A stretch of 64,000 nt of DNA, taken from the NCBI RefSeq assembly GCF_008831285.2, contig NC_045140.1, positions 5,373,528 to 5,437,527 of the forward strand, read 5' to 3'. Below, one piece after another: positions 1-11,947 of the stretch. How positions within the stretch are numbered: the first letter of the stretch is position 1; each line of letters starts with the position of its first letter. Source of the stretch: Nymphaea colorata. Lineage: Eukaryota; Streptophyta; Magnoliopsida; Nymphaeales; Nymphaeaceae. Under the pieces are notes generated by a model, which was not told the DNA's origin, made no database searches, and saw only the letters and a program-made list of their open reading frames with translations. A program made the translations under genes and the position numbers.

Positions 1-59
1 TGATGATCACATTGTCACATAAAAAAAGTCAAAATTGCATATAGTAGACAAATTAGTGT

Positions 60-2070
60 ATTTCAATGCTACCAACACATACATAATTTTGGAACTAATC
101 TAGAAATGTTGCTTTATGAACAAGTTCAATCGTGAGGCCTTTTCGAGCATTGACATCTAACCAATCTCAAGTGATGCCTACATAAATACTTGTAGTTAAA
201 GAAAATATTAAACATATATATCATAAATTAGTGAACATAGATACATTCCAAAATGGATACTGATAAAAGATATCATTCAACTGCCTTATGATTGAATAAT
301 ATATATGTATGTATTTGTTGATGGGTTAAGGTGTCCAAAATTATCACTTTTGATGCACCTAATGGATAACCTACTAGAGTCACACTGGATTCATATTCAG
401 AATTCAAGTTAACATTTTTGTTGTTCCTTTCGGGCCTATTGAATCTCGCCTGAATTCCAAAAATATATATATATAGAACAAAATGTCATATACTCATTTG
501 TGCCAAATATTCCTTTATGATGGAACTTTTTGGTTGGCTTTTATTATGTACATAACTCTTCAACTTCAATAAGTACCTACATAATAGAAGAATAAAAAGA
601 TATTTTTAACTATACAAGTACAATTAACAATTGTTAGAAAGTAAAATTACGTACATTTCAATAGGATACATCCAACGACATTGCACAACCCCACCCAAAT
701 GAATCCCATTAGTTAAATGAATCGTCAAATGTATCAAGCCTCCGCAATTTCTGAATCTCCCTGGGATTTGCCTTTTCTATTGATTCCTATGGGTTGGATC
801 AAAAAAATAATGTCAAAAAAATGATGGTGGGATATCATCTCCAACTCACACAATGCAATTGTAATTTGTTCCTCCATTTTTTATGATCATTATTCGGTAT
901 AGCCTTCAAACATAAATTCCTAAAAAACTCGTACAGTTTAATTATTGCAAGACTGATTGTTCTTACTAATGGCCTACATACGGCCAACGAAATAAACTGT
1001 TGGAGCAACACATGGCAATCATGACTCTTGAATTTTAATAATTTGTACTCTCTTATTTGTATCTTTTGTGTGCTATTTGATGAATAGCCATGTGGAACTT
1101 TCACATCTTTAATACCTTGCAAAACAAATCTTTTTCCACCTTGCTCATGTTATAACAAGCAGCTGGAAGTATCCACTTTTCTGAATTTAGTTGTTGCTAC
1201 GCATGAAGTGATAGTCTGATATTCATTTCTTTCAAGTCTAACCAAGCATTCAAATGATCTTTTGACTTCCTACTTATGTTCAATAATGTACCAATGATGT
1301 TGTCACATATGTTCTTTTTAATGTATAGGACATCAAAATTGGGTTGTAGCATGTATAAGTCCATCATCTCAATGCAAACAATCTCCCAATATGTCATTAG
1401 TCAATACCATTTGTGACAGTAATTCACTCGAGACATGAGAACCGGAGCTAATCTCATTTCCACAGTTCCATCAAATCAATGATGGTTCTTTCTATATCTA
1501 TGACTCACAGGCAACCAACGACGATATCTCATATGTTTTTTTACTATACTTTGTCTTGCACCTAACAGTATCAGTATAACATATTGGACACGCTAGCTTG
1601 CCTTTAGTACTCCACCCTAATATATGAGCATATCTTGGAAAGTCATGTATAGTCCACATCAAAGCTATACATAGTTGAACGTGTTCCTTTCTATGAATAT
1701 CGCATGTATGTATCTCATCATTCTATAGTGTTAATAATTCATCTACAAGCAGTTGCAAACATGCATCCTTATCTGATGGATTGGAAGCAATGGGTACAAG
1801 CACGAACAATGATAATATAGTATAAGGTTGCTTCATACACAACCATGGTGGAAGATTATAGACCACTAACAAAATAGGCTTGATACAATCGGTTGATGTC
1901 ACAGATTAACTTCATATGGATTGAAACTATCGCTTGTTAAACCAAGTCGTACATACAAGCATCTATTGCAAATGATGCATTCATTTCATCAAAACTTTTC
2001 ATGCCAATCCATCTGCTTGGTGTCATCTATCGATGGTGCAATAGATAAATAACTTAGAGACTTTATCGAT
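60..2070 (-). pseudogene. CACTA (En/Spm) transposase remnant, TNP2 to DUF4218 part
   Basis: Broken C-terminal two thirds of a CACTA transposase, read on the minus strand from about 2070 down to about 60. Landmarks in order: the TNP2-type block 'RLGLTSDSFNPY' near 1950-1910; after a frameshift 'VYNLPPWLCMKQPY' near 1860-1830; then 'DVLYIKKNICDNIIGTLLNI' at about 1340-1280, matching the family's DV(M)HIEKNVCDN(V)LGTLLNI; 'YKLLKFKSHDCHVLLQQ' near 1045-1000, the start of the DUF4218-like part; 'CRWMYPIEMY' near 690-650; an intron-like gap; 'LKLKSYVHNKSQPK' near 570-530; 'ARFNRPERNN' near 450-420; and 'VGYPLGASKVIILDTL' near 380-330. Several frameshifts and stops mean it cannot encode an active enzyme. 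The N-terminal part lies at 4980-5506 on the same strand. Family identity is strong; the edges are approximate. Confidence 0.85.
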
Positions 2071-2300
2071 GTCTTCTTGCCTTTTTTAAAATGATCATCA
2101 TGATGATTGCTCGTACGCCGCAGGAGCAGCTCTCAGGCTCTTGTCAACGGTTCCTGTAAACAACAACAGAAATGGGGAGGAAGAACGTCATCTTCCACAC
2201 TATGGAACTGGCTGTTACTCAACCGCTGAGTGAGTTGGATTTCATCGTCCGGTTGAAGCTAAATGTCAGATTCCTCGATATTCTGGTGATCTTTTCATAG

Positions 2301-2306
<6 letters not shown>

Positions 2307-2350
<44 letters not shown>
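2307..2350. repeat. (CT)n microsatellite
   Basis: Uninterrupted TC dinucleotide run of about 44 nt. Such tracts are common in plant 5' UTRs and introns. Here it precedes the exon-like pieces of the 2071-4977 insert. Confidence 0.95.
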
Positions 2351-2353
<3 letters not shown>

Positions 2354-4366
2354 CAGAGACACACAAGCAGGATTTGGTGGTTTTGCTCATTAACTATGAA
2401 TTTGATCTTTAACTTCTGCTTGTTTCCCTTGTTTTTTATTTGTTCTCCTTGATTTTGCCTTCGAAGGATCGATTTTATTTCAGACTGCTTGATGTGGAAA
2501 GGGCAATTTCAAAGCTTTAATACTCTTGGATCCAGATTTTCAAACTACCGCGACACTAGTTTCTTTCAATGTGTTATGGATTGTACCGTGAAAAAATTTG
2601 TTAAGGATCGATCTCATCTTTCCTGCCATTTATTCCTCCATTTTTGTTTCTTGGCATGTTTTTTCCTAACATCTTCTAAGTCCTTGTTTATTAGCATCCA
2701 CATCCATGTGTCCTTCAGATGAAAAATAATTTAAAACTTCACATCCACCACAAACACTTTTTGGATCTGATTTTCTATTAAGATCCTACGAATAAAAAAC
2801 TGATGGCTTACAGAAATTTTAATGAGAACGAATAGCCCTGCATATCAACTCCAAAAAAAGGCGAATAGCCTATTTTCACAATGTAGTTTTTCTTTTGCCA
2901 ATATTCACAGAAGTCGAACCTCTTGATGAAGTAACTGATATAACTGATAATTACCACCTTTCTGTAGTTAAAAACAGAACATGGAGTGCGATCTCATTGC
3001 TCGTGCAAAGCAGATGAAGATCATTATGCAGTTGCCATTTCACTGGAAGGTGAATGCTGCTTATCATTATCATTGTTTCTTTATAATTTGACATCATTGT
3101 CAATTTTGCTACTGGCTAGTTTTCTATTGAGTAGATTTGATGCCTGCTGTTAGTCTAAGGTTAACAAAAGTTCTGCTTGGAGAATAAGTCAACTTTTCTT
3201 TGTCTACTAAAATCATATCAATTGTGAAGAACGTGACTTATTATTTTATCATCTCTGTATATATATATTGGTTACAACTTGTTGGAACTAACATGTTCAC
3301 CTTTTTAGAACTAACAACTTGTTAGTTTTCCAAGTCAGAGACCTTATTCATGTCATTGGCTTGCAGATGGACATATTGCTGCACTGCAGAAGCGTTTCGA
3401 TGGCCCTGATATTGGTGAGTCCTAAGCAATCCTTGCTTCCTGATGGCTAAATTGTACATGTATCAGTATCTTAAGATTAATTTTCCCTTCCAAATCAATT
3501 CTAAATAAGTTAAAGTTTGTTTTCAATGGAAAATTCCTACTTCAACTAAAAAAATGGTCATCTTATTTGTTTACATTTTCTAGTTAAGGGTCCTTGGTTT
3601 GCTTCACAGCTTATGAGGCCTAAGATCTTTCTGTGTAATTATCTGTTTCTTTCTTTTTTCTTTGGTTTTAAATTCGGTAGATCCAAGAACCATGATGAAT
3701 ATAGTTTATTGACACAAAAGTAGTCCATACATCATGAACATGTGATATGCATCGATGGTTTATGTGCTATTTTTGTAATTTTGTTTGTGAATGGATACGA
3801 TTGTTCTTTTGCTCTAAGAATCTATAAGCTGATGAGGTTTCTGTTGTTGGGTACTGGTGTCCATTTTCTAGCAATGTGCTATATCACGGATGTAGTTACA
3901 GACTAACCATTTTAGTGTAGGGCCTATTTACATGGATACATGCACACACATACTGTAGCCATAAACGGGCACACACAAACTTCACCAAAATTTCACAATA
4001 CAAAGTTCGAACCTTTTTGTTAAAATAGCTTAACTCACAGAATGTTTTCTAGCTTATGCATTTGCTGCAAATTTGTATATCTGTCTCATTACACTCTGTT
4101 TGTATTTATAATAAAGTTCACTTTAAGTAAAATTCATACTCAATATCTCTTCAATTTTTGGAAGGATTGGAAGTAAAAAGTGTAGTTCACACGACCTCAT
4201 GTAGGTTGCAGAATTATAGCCTACTGAGTTAGCGATTATGTTATAGAAGTAACATTTTGTTATATGATTTTCACATTTCCTTGTCTCCCTTAACGATTTA
4301 AGTAGGTATCCATTGAAAAGCTTTTTTGGCTTCATGCAGCCTGTGTTCTCCCTTGAGCAGCCCAAA

Positions 4367-4452
4367 AGTATGTTTTCTGTTCTAGTGTTTCTTCATAAGT
4401 ATGTTTCCTGTTCTAGTGTTTCTTTATAAGTATGTTTTCTGTTCTAGTGTTT
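4367..4452. repeat. 31-bp minisatellite, about 2.8 copies
   Basis: Three consecutive copies of a 31-bp unit starting AGTATGTTTTCTGTTCTAGT. The second copy differs by a few bases and the third is cut short. The reading is direct from the sequence. Confidence 0.9.
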
Positions 4453-4979
4453 TTGCATCCTTAATTTTGTTTTTCTTCTTCTTGTCTTGTTGGGTTGCTT
4501 TAATCCTTCTGAATGCCCTTTCCCTATGGATGATCCATGGTTTAATGGCATAGGTTAGTGGGATGAGCTTGGATATTGGTTCCTGCAAGAAAGCAGAAAA
4601 TTGTACTGCTGTCGTGGTGCTTTCTCTCTCTCTCTCTCTCTTTTTCTAGCATAGCTGATAGTCATAATCTTAGAACGTTTGTGTTTCATCCAATTAATCA
4701 TGGTCCTACTTATGGTACAGGGAGAGAATTCTTCAATCAACCATTCTCCATTGCAACCAGAGGAAGTTGCAGGTTCCAGCAGAAAATGAATACATTGAAG
4801 AAGATAGGCATGTGCCTCGCACCACTCCCATTGCTAGTTGACTACAATGGCCAGTTTTGTTGCCAAAACGGCTTAAACCTTGCCCAATGGCTTTTGCCCA
4901 GTTTTCCTTAGGCCGTTGCCAAAAATACTTTTGAGTACCGACAAACTAACTTATTGGCGGCAAGAGCCCTAGCCAATAA

Positions 4980-5506
4980 CTATATTTGTTCTTGTGCTTC
5001 TTCAATAACACAGCAGACTAGCTGAGCTAAAGTAGTTCCATCTTCATTCATACATGTCAAAGACATCATCAAGCATTTTGTGCATATCTTCAAATTGCAC
5101 GTCGGAGTGTTGGTTACCTTTTTTGTGGCGTAGGTGGTAAAATAGATTCCCCGTGATAATGCCATTGAACGAATTCATGAAAAACAATATGATCTAATGC
5201 ATCAAACACCTAATGAGACATAAAGTTATTGCATTTAACACAGGAACATCTAATTCTTTCACGGACAATGACATTATTAGTGCTCACAAAATCAAAAAAA
5301 TTGTTTACGCCATTTAAATATTCTGCACTATCTTTTTTCTCGTGATCCAACTTTGATCTTCCATATTGCCAGAGTTTAAAATTTAAATCTAAGTAATCAA
5401 AGACAAAACATTGAGACACGGTCAGGATAAAATATAAGGAGATGATAATATCGTAAATCAAACCAAACATGCAATGGATAAAGAATATAATTGGTAGCAT
5501 GTCCAT
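4980..5506 (-). pseudogene. CACTA transposase remnant, N-terminal Transpos_assoc domain
   Basis: The minus strand carries the transposase-associated N-terminal domain of CACTA elements: 'SAEYLNGVNNFFDFVS' followed by 'RIRCSCVKCNN' (5210-5340), which keeps the conserved C-x-C-x2-C arrangement. Downstream on the same strand are 'FVQWHYHGE' (about 5190), 'FEDMHKMLDDVFDM' (about 5090-5050) and 'CCVIEEAQEQI' (about 5010-4980), matching the usual order of HGE, M(H)DAF and EEAQ-YPGC blocks. Frames shift between the blocks, so it is broken. Homology stops at about 4978, where the foreign insert begins, and the TNP2 part resumes near 2070. Reading 5210-5506 as one open frame includes non-homologous upstream residues. 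Confidence 0.85.
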
Positions 5507-7862
5507 AAGTAACCAAGCGAAAAGATTAGTACAAATGGTATAGAAACAATTGTTTATGGATATTACAATATAATTGAAGTTATAATAATTTTATCTACCA
5601 AGAAAGATTTGTTTTGACAATGAGTAAGATGCATGCATATTTTATCCAACATGTAATTTTAAGGCATTGTACAAAAGGTTACAAGAGAAGATATTACATA
5701 TCTATATGTATAATTTCTTTTCTTGTAGATGTGAACAAGTGTACAGTTTGGGTAGCAATTTTGTTTACCAAGAAATGATTCTAATTGTAAGGCCTTACAC
5801 AACGTATAGTATATGTTTTTCTGTTGAAAATTCAAGACTTTGGGAATCGATTTGCAATAGATGATCCTGTCAAGGACATAATATCGTAAATCAAACCATG
5901 TTTCTCCCTTTATGTGTTATTCCATAATCAAGCATTTTCATCGGTTTCAGTTAGTTGCTCAGCCATATCTATATTCTATACAAAATCTTAAAGTCATGCC
6001 ATCGAATCAACATACAGTACTGCAGTGCAGCAAACTGAGTCGGTAATAAGCCAGAGGGCTATGCATAGACCGACCAAGAAAAGAAACTAAGACCAACAAC
6101 CAATCTCATTTTTCCAGGTCAAGACTGTCTAATGAAGACAGACAAGCCAACACCCTGAGATAAGCTAGGTACTTGTGTATAGAGATGACCAAGAAGCAGC
6201 AAAAATTTGAGCTTGAGGTGTTCTACGTCGACTCCTGCTTATCATGAGCTAAGCATAAGCAGACTCTTTTGCACAAGAATGGTTAGGTCTGCTTACGCTT
6301 ATATCCATTTGAGCAATCTACTTTTTTTGATAATTTTATGAGATGTATTTCATATATTTTTTTTCTCGATCTTAATCGAGTTTAACTGAGCCGAGCCTAC
6401 TTAACACGAGTTCGACTCGTTTAGGTTGTCGAGTTCATTTCTTAACTCAAACTTGACTTGTTTAATAAACGAGTAAAGTTCGAGTCAAGTTTATCAAGTG
6501 AATTCGAGTCGAGCTCGACTCGTTGAACAGCCCTAGCTCGATCTCATGGGTTTTTCCCAGTTTTTCCACACCTTTCCAATGTAGATCGGAGGCAATGATG
6601 CTGGTCGCCCGATTTCGGATGATCGGACCTCTATATATATATATATATATGTATGCGTGTAGAGAGAGAGAGCAATTAGGATTATAAAGTTTATAATAGA
6701 CGTCATGTTCAAGATGATGAAAAAAGAAAAAAAATGTGACGACACTTTGTCTATATATATATATATATATATAGACAAGGAGAGAGAGAGAGTCATGTTT
6801 AGCACCGGTTCAGTGTTCTTCCAATCAGATGAATTCTTGTTATATTCCTAATTGCATCCCAATCATTGCAATTTTTATTCTGATTGCTTGTCTTCTGACT
6901 TTGGCTTAATTTGCGTTAATAAGAAAAAGGAATGGCATTTCCTACACGGTTCCCAATTGTTCAGAAGCTGTAGACTCTGACCCTAAACTCCCCTATAGAT
7001 TCTTTCACTTGTTCTTAAAATATAATCACTTCTTTCAAGAGGGACGAACACTGGATCGTGATTAAATGAAGTTCCATTATTTTTTTCGTTTTTGAGGGAA
7101 AAGTTAAAAGTTAACTCTGTTTTAGATTCTTCATAATAAGAATATGCTTTTCATAAATCTTAGACCATAAATTTAAAAAAAGAACTTAAATACTCAATCT
7201 TTAAAAAATATATATAGTATATGCTTTATTCCCATTTGATCTAAAAGGAACCCGTGACTCAGCAGTCATACTTGATAGAGGAATCTTGAAGTTGTGCGCT
7301 AAAGATACTTTGATAATTAAACTCACATACGTTCTTCTTTTTTTTTTTGGCTTAAAACAATCTATGCCCTATGTTCTACCAACTGCCAAGATATAAAGTA
7401 AACATAGAAAAGGTGACACATCATGTAACTAAGGAAAAATAATTAATCCTTAGATGATAAATTTATAGGTTGAAGTGGGATAATTACTGGGTCTATTGCC
7501 AAAATTGTCATTGTAATAAGGAAAAATTAAGAATATTACAAACTGTTCCATGAATTTGTCTCAATCCTTAAGTCATATTCATGAAACAGTTAAATATTGT
7601 TTCATTTATCAAATAGATAGGCCGGGCAACCTGCTCGGAAAAACTTGTTAAACGATATGAAGAGGTATTAAGGACATAGAGAGAAAATAGAAAAAGGGCC
7701 TTTTGTCTGGTTGCTAGTTTATGAAGGTTGTTGATGTTTTGGATTTTTACCTGCAAAGTTTTATAACTCTAAATATGACATGTTGATTGTTGAATTAGTA
7801 CAACCAGCTCTCTCACTTGTTTTGATGCCCTTAAGTCTTTCATTGGTATTTCAAGATGTGCA
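5507..7862. other. Intergenic, no gene recognised
   Basis: AT-rich DNA with no supportable coding region. It contains AT microsatellites near 6633-6652 and 6752-6773, each followed by a GA run. It also contains a GAGTCGAG-rich repeat (listed separately). Short open frames here are low-complexity or chance. Confidence 0.6.
6365..6535. repeat. Dispersed repeat rich in GAGTCGAGCTCGACTCG-type motifs, copy 1
   Basis: The segment runs from 'CTCGATCTTAATCGAG' to 'CGAGCTCGACTCGTTGAACA'. It matches, with divergence and in the same orientation, a second copy at 36030-36150: both carry the order cgagt(t), gagtc, aagtga, gagt(t)gagctcga, cgactcg. I recognise this as a kind of short dispersed element seen in many plant genomes but cannot assign a superfamily. 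No terminal repeats or target duplications were found. Confidence 0.5.
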
Positions 7863-8075
7863 CACTATACGAAAATAAATCAATCTTTAGTAATGCACGA
7901 TTTTCTTGGCTAAATATTTTTAGCGACGAAAACGCTGTATGACAATGCCCGTTACTAAAAGTCACGACGCTGAATCCATTAGCAACCAAAAGAAACTTGG
8001 CTTTTGTTGCTAATAATGATACAAACAACAACACTTCGTTTCCTTGTGTCGCTAAAGGTTAACTTCCTTGTAGTA
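7863..8075. mobile_element. Small non-autonomous CACTA-like element
   Basis: It begins CACTATACGAAAATAA and ends with the reverse of TACTACAAGGAAGTTAACC, so both ends resemble the CACTACAAGAAA terminus of plant CACTA elements. The interior has the short GC-poor motifs typical of their subterminal regions, such as TTAGCGACG, 'GCAACCAAAA' and 'GTCGCTAAAGG'. Length is 213 bp. The expected 3-bp target duplication is not clear (GCA against TTC), so the edges or the call could be wrong. Confidence 0.45.
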
Positions 8076-8964
8076 TTCTGTGTGAGAAATAGAGAGAGAG
8101 AGAGAGAGAGAGTTCTGAAAAAGTATCAACTAGTTAAAAGAGAAAGAAATTGAGTAAGTGGAATGCATATTTCTTTAAGTATAATCTAAAAGTTTGTTTT
8201 CTGTCATTCTTCCTACTTTCTTTGTACTCCTCCCCTTCATGAGTGTGCTTTCTTATGAGGTAGTAGAAGGGCAGGTTCGAGTCCATCTTTCTCCTCGTTA
8301 TATTTTTCATTTCTAAGCGTTTACCTCAAGAATTGTACCCCCCTGAGGATCGATCTACGGCCCTCATGGAGTCGCACACTATATAAATATCACCGGTCAA
8401 CTTATCAACGAAAACTTCTAAAAAAATAAATCTAAATTTACTAACTCTTTATTTATTTTTTTTAATTTAGGAGAAGTAAATCTTCCAAATTAATGCCTTT
8501 GATATATAGCTCGGCATGTCACATCCAGAAGATTCCACTACTGTTAAATAATAGCTGCTATCATACCCAAAAGATTCCACCCCTTGAGATCGTGCTCCCC
8601 TCTATCTAAAATGCTTCTTAAACTATTCACATGAATAGTTGTGAATAAAATAAGTTGATTTCTAAACTACCCAAGTAGCCAATCTGCGCTTTTAGCTATA
8701 TACTTGAGAGTGGCTTCATATGCACCTTATTAAAAAACTCATTTATGAAGCAGTTTACTTGCTTTTGCTTGCATAATCATCATTATACTAAGTAGCTCCA
8801 TATTTAAACACCTCCCATCGATCGCTAAGTTGACATAGAAACTATGTAAGAACTTTTATTTTTTTAGTCCTGCTAAGCTAAGCTCGATCAGACTTTAGTC
8901 CATTCAAACTGTGATGGGTCATGCTGGCCATTCTTTTATTAAGTTCCTTCATTTTTATGACCTT

Positions 8965-9014
<50 letters not shown>

Positions 9015-9150
9015 TATGTGCACATTTATTGCTCATAGTGTTGAATAAAATGTGGAGGTCTAGGAAGCTCTTGGTCCTTCATAAACATACCTCAAAACCA
9101 AGAGTCATCTGCAACGTCACGAGCCAGCTGTGACCGAAGGGTTCACTGTT
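8076..9150. other. Intergenic, with a possible tRNA-like relic and an AT microsatellite
   Basis: No gene is recognised. A GA run lies at about 8091-8111. Near 8270 the string GCAGGTTCGAGTCC matches a tRNA T-arm or Pol III B box and could be the decayed head of a SINE, but I see no clear A box or target duplication. An AT microsatellite fills 8971-9012. Confidence 0.5.
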
Positions 9151-9440
9151 TCTGGCAAAGAATGGTCAATGGGGTCCAAACAGGTAGCGGGATGCTGCGG
9201 CTCAACCGATGGGTCTGGTGTTCGAATCTCATTTGGGTTATTCCCCAACTTGCATATTAAAAGGAAACTGAGGAAAGATATTTTGACTTTAATCTGAGGT
9301 CTAGAAAAAAAAGATCTCCTCAAAAATTACCTTTGGGAGTCTTTTGAAACACTCTCTGAGTGTCTCAATAGTTCTGCCTAAAGATTAGACTGGATTTATG
9401 GACTAATAGTGTTCTATGAATCTATCACAACATGATCGTT
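9150..9440 (+). repeat. SINE-like tRNA-related repeat, copy 1 of a tandem pair
   Basis: It contains TGGCAAAGAATGG (about 9152), which resembles a Pol III A box, and GGTGTTCGAATCTC (about 9210), which fits the B box GTTCGANNC. The A/T-rich body continues to about 9440. A diverged direct copy starts about 290 bp downstream at 9484. It cannot be told from sequence alone whether this is an active SINE family or an old duplicated tRNA-like unit. Confidence 0.5.
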
Positions 9441-9483
9441 TGATAGAAATAACACTTTGTGAATGTCTCATAAATATGATAAT

Positions 9484-9720
9484 GGCTATACTTCAACTGA
9501 TGGATCCAGTGTTGGAATCTCACTTCAGTCATTCCTCAACATATTAGAAAAGCAAAAATGGAAATTAAGGAAAGATGCTTTAACTTTAATTTGAAATCTA
9601 GAAAAAAACTCTTCAAACATACATTTTGAGGCAGTTTGGCAGCAAGGAAACTCTGTGAATGTCTCATGAATCGGACTAAAGTTTGGGGTGATTCATGGGA
9701 CATTCACAAAATATCCTTAC
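9484..9720 (+). repeat. SINE-like tRNA-related repeat, copy 2 of a tandem pair
   Basis: Diverged direct copy of 9194-9440. Shared blocks in order: 'AACTGATGGATCCAGTG', GGAATCTCACTTCAG, 'ATTCCTCAAC', 'GGAAAGATGCTTTAACTTTA', 'TCTAGAAAAAAA', and 'TGAATGTCTCAT'. The B box is degraded here (TTGGAATCTC). Confidence 0.5.
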
Positions 9721-11063
9721 TGCCAAATGATCCATTTGAATCTTTATAATGTCTTTAGTTGTTTCAACCATTGGTTTCTTCGAATCACTCAACTCGGCTT
9801 AAGTAGCATCTGGAGACATCATTTTTTAAAAGTTAAATTTATCGTGTAACTTGCAAAGGGATCTATTTCTATTTTGTAGATTTGTCTCGAAAGTGTACGA
9901 TATAAGTGAAGTGGGTTTAACATAATATAGCTAAGTCTACACAATGAATAAGAACACAAAGATACTCACATTTTTGAAGTTCAAAGTTCATGTTTGATTA
10001 GCATTTCTTTAAAAGATGACTGCTAGTTTAAGGCCCGGGATCCAGTCCAGTCAAATTGACCAAAGAGTGCCCAATGCTAGAACCAAGTGGGGTTGGGCCT
10101 GTCTCTATCTACCGCACGTAAGGCAAGTCAAGTTCAAACCTAGAGTCTCAATCCTTTGCATGGCTGCAGAAGCCTGGCATGAGCTGGGTCCTTGTCTACG
10201 TTCTATATTGCTAGGAGTGCAACTAAGTCTCAACGCTCTGAAATACAGATTTTCCTGAGAATAAACAAAGCGAAAGAACAATGAAGTCAGGATTGTGGTC
10301 AATATTCTCTTACGAATAATTTGATGTAGATATTAAAAACTAAAGCGAAGGTGGCTATATGCACACCCGTCATATACCCCCCAGAAAAATGTATATGGAA
10401 GTGTGTAATGATCAAAATACCTCTAACCAATTTAAAAAGGGTTGTCTTATAAGGACGAAAAAGATAGTGAAAAAAGTTAAAAGTTCAAAAAAGGCATTTC
10501 TTTAAAAATAAAACTTTAGATTATCCATAAACATGTACCACCCTAGTGCATGCAACTCTATCTCGATTCTACACAAGGCAAACTGGACTTAGACATCGAA
10601 CCTTTATGTCCTTCAATCAACGTTAACTGAAAGTACGCTTCATTTTCTTTACTTATGTATCTTATAGGTAATATGATTATTAAGTCGTGTACATTGGTGT
10701 ATGTATTAATAGTATTATCATTTCAAAACCACCATATGGAGTTGTCAACTGAACTTTAGTTTGGAAGAGATGAAATTATTAGGATGAGGATTTCGTTTTC
10801 TTCAAAAAATTGTCAAAGCTGCCTTCTGTTTTGCTTTCTGCTGCATAAATTATGTTGTTCAATAGCAGAATACATAAAATTTTAAAAAAAAATAATAATA
10901 ATGTGTTCCTTTAGCAACAACTTTTGCAATTTAGGGGAAAAAGTGCTAACTGATATTTTTCATGAAGACATAGTTGGATAAGTAATAAGACCAAACCTTG
11001 CATTTCTTTTCTTAGTTGCCATGCAAGCAATCATGTTTTCAATTTTCACATATGCCACCGTTT

Positions 11064-11138
<75 letters not shown>

Positions 11139-11880
11139 TGAATTATTAAGACAACTCAATCAACCTTTGGTTCTCTCTTTTTAATGAAGAGAAAAATGTA
11201 TTTGATGACTCTCATTTTTACCAGCAACTAGCAAAGTGGCTGTGGAACAAATGAAAGTATGATCATTTTCATAATTTCCTCTTAAAAGTGTTTTTCACAT
11301 ACATATACATTATTTTTGTTTTCTTTTGTTATTGTATTGTCTAACAAGAGAGCCGAAACTCCTACCAATCTCACTAAGATGAATTATATATTTGGTAAAT
11401 GGTAAAGCATAGAGTTTTATTATAAAAAATTTTGAAAATACAGTCCCATATGTGCCAATCGATGTGACAATTCATCTCTAAGCTGTTTGGCTCTCTTAAG
11501 AACAAAGCATGGTTTGGCCTTGTGAAGAAAGTTTATGAATGTTATAAAGAAAATTTAAAAAAAAAATAGTTTGTTTTTTTAAGACGCAGTTTGACAGCAA
11601 GTAACTACACGATGAACCTGTTTAGTCTTTGAGGAACATTGACAAAGCTGTCTCTCTACTACCTAACGATCTAACAAATATATGTGATAAAAATATGAGC
11701 CATAAAAAGAAAATTTTCCTAGAAAAGATGTTTTACTACGTCAGTAAACAATCTCAATTTTCAATATGCATAGTTTTTGAAGAAGTAAATATTCTATTAT
11801 TAAATTAGAACGTGTGAAAGAAGATAGACTCTAAAGCTTTCTGGTTTTATTCAACACTTAAGATGGCCCACAATGAAAAT
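9721..11880. other. Intergenic, no gene recognised
   Basis: No coding region is supported. It contains a compound microsatellite: an AT run at 11067-11115 followed directly by a GA run to 11137. Short open frames near 10016-10302 sit on both strands of one segment and resemble no protein I know. Confidence 0.6.
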
Positions 11881-11890
11881 GTGGGCCCAC
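11881..11890. promoter_or_regulatory. GTGGGCCCAC palindrome upstream of the bHLH gene
   Basis: A perfect 10-bp palindrome containing GTGGGCCC, the recognition type of plant TCP transcription factors (site II / PCF elements). It lies about 57 bp before a TATA-like box and about 560 bp before the start codon. The match is seen; binding is inferred. Confidence 0.4.
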
Positions 11891-11937
11891 CATTCTATAC
11901 TTTTTTCTTTCGTCAGTAAAGAGAAGCCTCGTGGTGT

Positions 11938-11947
11938 TATTTAAAGA
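11938..11947 (+). promoter_or_regulatory. TATA-like box of the bHLH gene
   Basis: TTATTTAAAG lies in the expected orientation. Transcription would start near 11970. The 5' leader probably contains an intron that ends at the acceptor GTGTTGCAG (12341-12349), because a pyrimidine-rich stretch and a good acceptor precede the coding exon. The start site is inferred. Confidence 0.4.

Larger units (their letters stand above)
2071..4977. other. Foreign insert inside the CACTA remnant, with exon-like pieces
   Basis: About 2.9 kb separates the two halves of the CACTA transposase and shows no homology to it. It holds a CT microsatellite (2307-2350), a 31-bp minisatellite (4367-4452) and plus-strand pieces that look like exons with good splice sites. 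These are about 2991-3049 ('MECDLIARAKQMKIIMQLPF' then GTGAAT), about 3367-3413 (acceptor TTGCAG, 'GHIAALQKRFDGPDI', then GTGAGT), and about 4721-4790 (acceptor GTACAG, 'SSINHSPLQPEEVAGSSRK' then TGA). I do not recognise the protein. The 'LIARAKQM..IM.LP' string faintly recalls mediator subunit MED21, but too weakly to call. It could be a captured host gene fragment, a small real gene, or chance. Confidence 0.35.

Noticed and set aside
4975-5005. CACTA-like terminus CACAAGAACAAATATAG on the minus strand
   Set aside because: The string is explained as coding sequence of the transposase block 'EEAQEQI', so the likeness to a terminal repeat is probably chance.
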